This document shows, piece by piece, positions 13,098 through 15,308 of a DNA stretch of 15,308 nucleotides. The translations under genes and the position numbers were made by a program. Under the pieces are notes generated by a model, which was not told where the DNA came from, made no database searches, and saw nothing but the letters and a program-made list of their open reading frames with translations. Origin of the DNA: JACQKD01 sp964614265 (GTDB taxonomy: Bacteria; Patescibacteriota; Minisyncoccia; Phycocordibacterales; UBA918); contig CAZTKT010000021.1 in assembly GCA_964614265.1 (NCBI GenBank), forward strand, positions 1-15,308, in the 5' to 3' direction. Within the stretch, counting starts at the first letter, position 1, and every line of letters starts with the position of its first letter.

Positions 13098-13682
13098 ATG
13101 TTTCTCTCTGACGTCGACATCCATAAGGCAGTAAAGTCGGGTGACGTGACACTTGAGCCATTTGATAAAAAGCGTCTCCAGCCCGCGAGCTATGACATCC
13201 GGCTCGGCAACACCTTCATCGTGAACGATCCGCACACGACGAGCTTTATTGATCCGGTGAAAGGGATTCATCCGAATACGCACAAAGTCGAGGTGAAGGA
13301 TGGCGAGACGTTTGTGCTACATCCGGGCGTGAGCATTCTCGGATACTCAAAGGAATTTTTTGGATCCAATCGGTATCTCATTGAGGTCAATGGCAAATCG
13401 TCGCTCGCACGTATTGGGCTGTTGGTACACAACTCGGCGGCACTGGTAAATCCCGGACATTTTCTTAATATTGCGCTCGAGCTCTGCAACCTCAACAATG
13501 TGCCGATTATTCTCCGGCCCGATATGGAGATCGCCCAGCTGACGTTTTCACCACTCTCTTCAGAATCCCATCAGCAATACAAGGAGAAAGGGCGGTACCA
13601 TCTCAATAACATTGTCGGGTATATTCCTCCGAAACGCGGACCGCTTGCGCGAAAGCCGGTTCGTAAAAAGAAAGCGAGATAA
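13098..13682 (+). CDS. dcd: dCTP deaminase
   Basis: The 194-residue trimeric enzyme converts dCTP to dUTP, the precursor of dUMP for thymidylate synthesis. Landmarks are RLQPASYDIRLGN (26-38) and the active-site segment GKSSLARIGLLVHNSAALVNPGHF (99-122), with Ser101, Arg105 and Ala114. Catalytic Glu128 is in ALELCN, and LRPDMEIAQLTF (139-150) and the phosphate-binding KEKGRY (162-167) follow. Relative to E. coli Dcd the conserved RIDPG reads LVNPG, so the Asp shared with dUTPase motif 3 is Asn118. That makes a bifunctional deaminase/dUTPase unlikely, and no separate dut gene is in the window. The basic tail (RKPVRKKKAR) is an addition. The start is fixed by the TATAAT box; the HIT gene follows after 50 nt. 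Confidence 0.93.
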   Translation: MFLSDVDIHKAVKSGDVTLEPFDKKRLQPASYDIRLGNTFIVNDPHTTSFIDPVKGIHPNTHKVEVKDGETFVLHPGVSILGYSKEFFGSNRYLIEVNGKSSLARIGLLVHNSAALVNPGHFLNIALELCNLNNVPIILRPDMEIAQLTFSPLSSESHQQYKEKGRYHLNNIVGYIPPKRGPLARKPVRKKKAR

Positions 13683-13719
13683 ACGATATGTGCACTCGTC
13701 TAGTCGTGATTACTGCTGA

Positions 13720-13725
13720 TAGATA
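13720..13725 (+). promoter_or_regulatory. -10-like TAGATA before the HIT gene
   Basis: TAGATA ends 7 nt before the ATG at 13733, matching the spacing at other starts, but the hexamer is weak and no -35 was identified. Confidence 0.3.
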
Positions 13726-13732
13726 ACACATC

Positions 13733-14209
13733 ATGTATACGCATCGTCCAAAGGACTACGTTGACCCTTTCGAACTGATTGTACAGGGGATTGAGGATGC
13801 GCGAGTGTATACAACGCAGGAGGATATCATATATCAAGATGAGTATGTGACCGCCTTTATCTCATCGCACTGGTGGCCCAACAATCCTGGGCATGTACTC
13901 ATTATTCCCAATGAGTCATTTGAAAATATCTACGATTTGCCAGATGCTATTGCGTTGCGTATCCACCACCTTGCTCGTCGAGTGTCTCTCGCCCTTAAAG
14001 AAGTATATAACTGTGATGGGGTGAGTGTGAGGCAACACAATGAACCAGCGGGGGATCAGGACGTGTGGCATTATCACCTCCATGTTTTTCCACGGTATGT
14101 TGATGATCAACTCTATCTACTCAATAACGAAAAACGTCTCACCAGTCCAGAAGAAAGAAAACCGTATGCCGAAAAATTACGAACCTATTTTGAACACCAT
14201 CATGAGTAA
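13733..14209 (+). CDS. HIT-family (histidine triad) nucleotide hydrolase/transferase
   Basis: The protein has 158 residues. The triad is in VWHYHLHVFPRY (111-122) with His113, His115 and His117; the middle His (His115) is expected to be the nucleophile. Upstream are the usual FISSHWWPNNPGHVLIIPNE (42-61) and the active-site QHNEPAGDQD (101-110). HIT proteins hydrolyse nucleoside phosphoramidates or dinucleoside polyphosphates; this one has no N-terminal zinc-binding CxxC. The substrate is unknown. Its last 8 nt overlap the start of thyA, which implies coupled translation. Confidence 0.92.
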   Translation: MYTHRPKDYVDPFELIVQGIEDARVYTTQEDIIYQDEYVTAFISSHWWPNNPGHVLIIPNESFENIYDLPDAIALRIHHLARRVSLALKEVYNCDGVSVRQHNEPAGDQDVWHYHLHVFPRYVDDQLYLLNNEKRLTSPEERKPYAEKLRTYFEHHHE

Positions 14210-15173
14210 TCAGCAAAAAAAACATCCCGAGTATCAGTATCTTGACTTGTTGCGAGAAGTGCTTGAAACGGGTGAGGAGCAAACGGACGCGGCCGTCGGC
14301 GTGCACACGTATAGTGTGTTCGGTCGGCAGATTCGTTTTGATCTTTCGGAGGGATTGCCACTGTTGACTACAAAGCGTACATATTGGAAGGGCGTACTCC
14401 ACGAGCTCTACTGGTTTCTCTCGGGTCAGACAAATATCAAATATTTAGTTGATAACGACGTCCATATTTGGGACGATTATCCGTATCGATACTATACAGA
14501 AAAAATGGAGGCGGGCAGTGTGCCAGAGCTTTCAAAAGACGCCTTCATTACTCGCGTTCATGATGATGACGCCTTTGCGAAAGAATATGGCAATCTTCCC
14601 CAGATTTATGGAGAGATGTGGCGACACTGGCCGGCGAGTGATGGGCGAAAGATAGATCAGCTTGGGTGGGTCGTGGAAGAATTGAAAAAAGATCCCGATG
14701 CGCACAATACGCTCGTGAATTCATGGAATCCAGAATATCTCTATGCGATGGCCGCGCCCGGCAAGGCTGCGCGTTATCCGATTTGCCACAATATGTATCA
14801 GGTCAACATTAAGCACGGGAAGGTCTGCCTCCAACTCTATCAACGAAGCGCCGACATCTTTCTAGGTGTACCCTTTAATATTGCAAGCTATGCGCTATTG
14901 ACGGTGATTCTTGCACATCTCTTAGGTCGGGAACCAGGGGAATTTATCCATACCTTTGGTGATCTCCATATCTATGAGAATCACAAAGAGCAGGCGATAG
15001 AACAATTGACTCGTGAACCACGCCCATTCCCACAGATTTCCTTCACACAACCATTTGATTCTCTTGAAGCATTTCGTCCGGAATATGTGAAACTTGAGGG
15101 CTATGATCCACACCCGCCAATCAAGGGTGATCTGACCGTCATTGGGGGGTATAACAAGAAGCTACACGGCTGA
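14202..15173 (+). CDS. thyA: Thymidylate synthase (ThyA-type) with altered phosphate-binding site
   Basis: The 323-residue protein is homologous to ThyA, which methylates dUMP to dTMP with methylene-tetrahydrofolate. Preserved residues (E. coli equivalents): Glu69 (E58), Cys195 nucleophile (C146), His196, Arg215 (R166), Asp218, Asn226 (N177, uracil recognition), His256 and Tyr258 (H207, Y209). Altered residues: the R21 loop reads DAAVGVHT with Ala31 in place of Arg, and DPDSRR reads DPDAHN with His168/Asn169 for R126/R127. A roughly 30-residue insert (about 95-130) resembles the L. casei type. A six-residue insert (PGKAAR) precedes the Cys, and the C-terminus runs about 10 residues beyond the usual end. 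The ATG at 14202 is chosen because it overlaps HIT by 8 nt and gives a normal N-terminus. Confidence 0.88.
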   Translation: MSNQQKKHPEYQYLDLLREVLETGEEQTDAAVGVHTYSVFGRQIRFDLSEGLPLLTTKRTYWKGVLHELYWFLSGQTNIKYLVDNDVHIWDDYPYRYYTEKMEAGSVPELSKDAFITRVHDDDAFAKEYGNLPQIYGEMWRHWPASDGRKIDQLGWVVEELKKDPDAHNTLVNSWNPEYLYAMAAPGKAARYPICHNMYQVNIKHGKVCLQLYQRSADIFLGVPFNIASYALLTVILAHLLGREPGEFIHTFGDLHIYENHKEQAIEQLTREPRPFPQISFTQPFDSLEAFRPEYVKLEGYDPHPPIKGDLTVIGGYNKKLHG

Positions 15174-15308
15174 TAGTTTGCATACTCTCACATACATCCT
15201 GAGCTTTTGGGGCAGAATCTCGTAAGAGCCACTGTTTTTGTGTGAGGCTACAAGGTAACTCTCCACACCTCCCATCTCACGGCTTCAATACAAGATACTT
15301 TTGAAACC
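15174..15308. other. Right-edge sequence without an identifiable gene
   Basis: No start, conserved motif or clear terminator was found. A minus-strand frame of about 19 codons runs from the window edge to a TAG near 15250 and could be the 3' end of a gene outside the window, but nothing in it is recognisable. Confidence 0.3.

Noticed and set aside
14040..14201. Longer start for thyA at 14040
   Set aside because: It overlaps the HIT gene by 170 nt; the 14202 start gives the expected short N-terminus and an 8-nt coupling overlap.
1..15308. CRISPR array, IS element or prophage
   Set aside because: No regularly spaced repeats, transposase, integrase or phage structural genes were found.

Overview
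The window looks like chromosome of a Patescibacteria (CPR) bacterium, probably Parcubacteria-like. This is inferred from gene style and not from a marker tree. Intergenic gaps are short, almost no gene has a Shine-Dalgarno sequence, and many start codons lie only 6-11 nt after a TATA-like -10 box, as expected for leaderless mRNAs. Several genes encode small N-terminally anchored exported proteins: PsbP-like, SIMPL, a coiled-coil matrixin-like protease and a Tat/CHAP-like protein. There are no rRNA genes, recognisable tRNAs, CRISPR arrays or transposases.

Layout. Positions 1-1650 hold a terminator, a 28-residue membrane micro-ORF, a G10 tract, a CHAP-like exported protein (389-964) and a PsbP-like anchored protein (1071-1649). 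A 370-nt non-coding leader with possible regulatory sites precedes nrdA-nrdB (2020-5998), a class I ribonucleotide reductase whose large subunit has two N-terminal ATP-cones. Next come a metzincin-like protease (6090-6992) and a SIMPL protein (7076-7867). A 350-nt gap with two hairpin terminators and possibly a small RNA follows. The run secE-nusG-rplK (8219-9424) continues into a second PsbP-like gene (9437-10135) where rplA would be expected. folA (minus) and a DUF2585-like membrane gene (plus) diverge from overlapping -10 boxes at 10688-10696. An AT-rich minus-strand pair, an ImmA/IrrE-type protease and a two-TM protein (11327-12182), looks like an acquired module. The right end carries four plus-strand genes for phosphorylated substrates: a CYTH protein, dcd, a HIT hydrolase and thyA.

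How the genes work together. Ribonucleotide reductase, dCTP deaminase, thymidylate synthase and dihydrofolate reductase together describe deoxynucleotide and dTMP supply. The most unusual point is that the ThyA homologue keeps all the main catalytic residues but has lost three of the four conserved arginines that bind the dUMP phosphate (positions 31, 168 and 169 are Ala, His and Asn). It also has an insert before the catalytic Cys and a C-terminal extension. Its neighbour Dcd has Asn where related deaminases and dUTPases have a conserved Asp. The window therefore encodes either a strongly diverged dTMP pathway or an enzyme set with a shifted substrate. The second item to follow up is the ImmA/two-TM pair with an inverted-repeat operator candidate.
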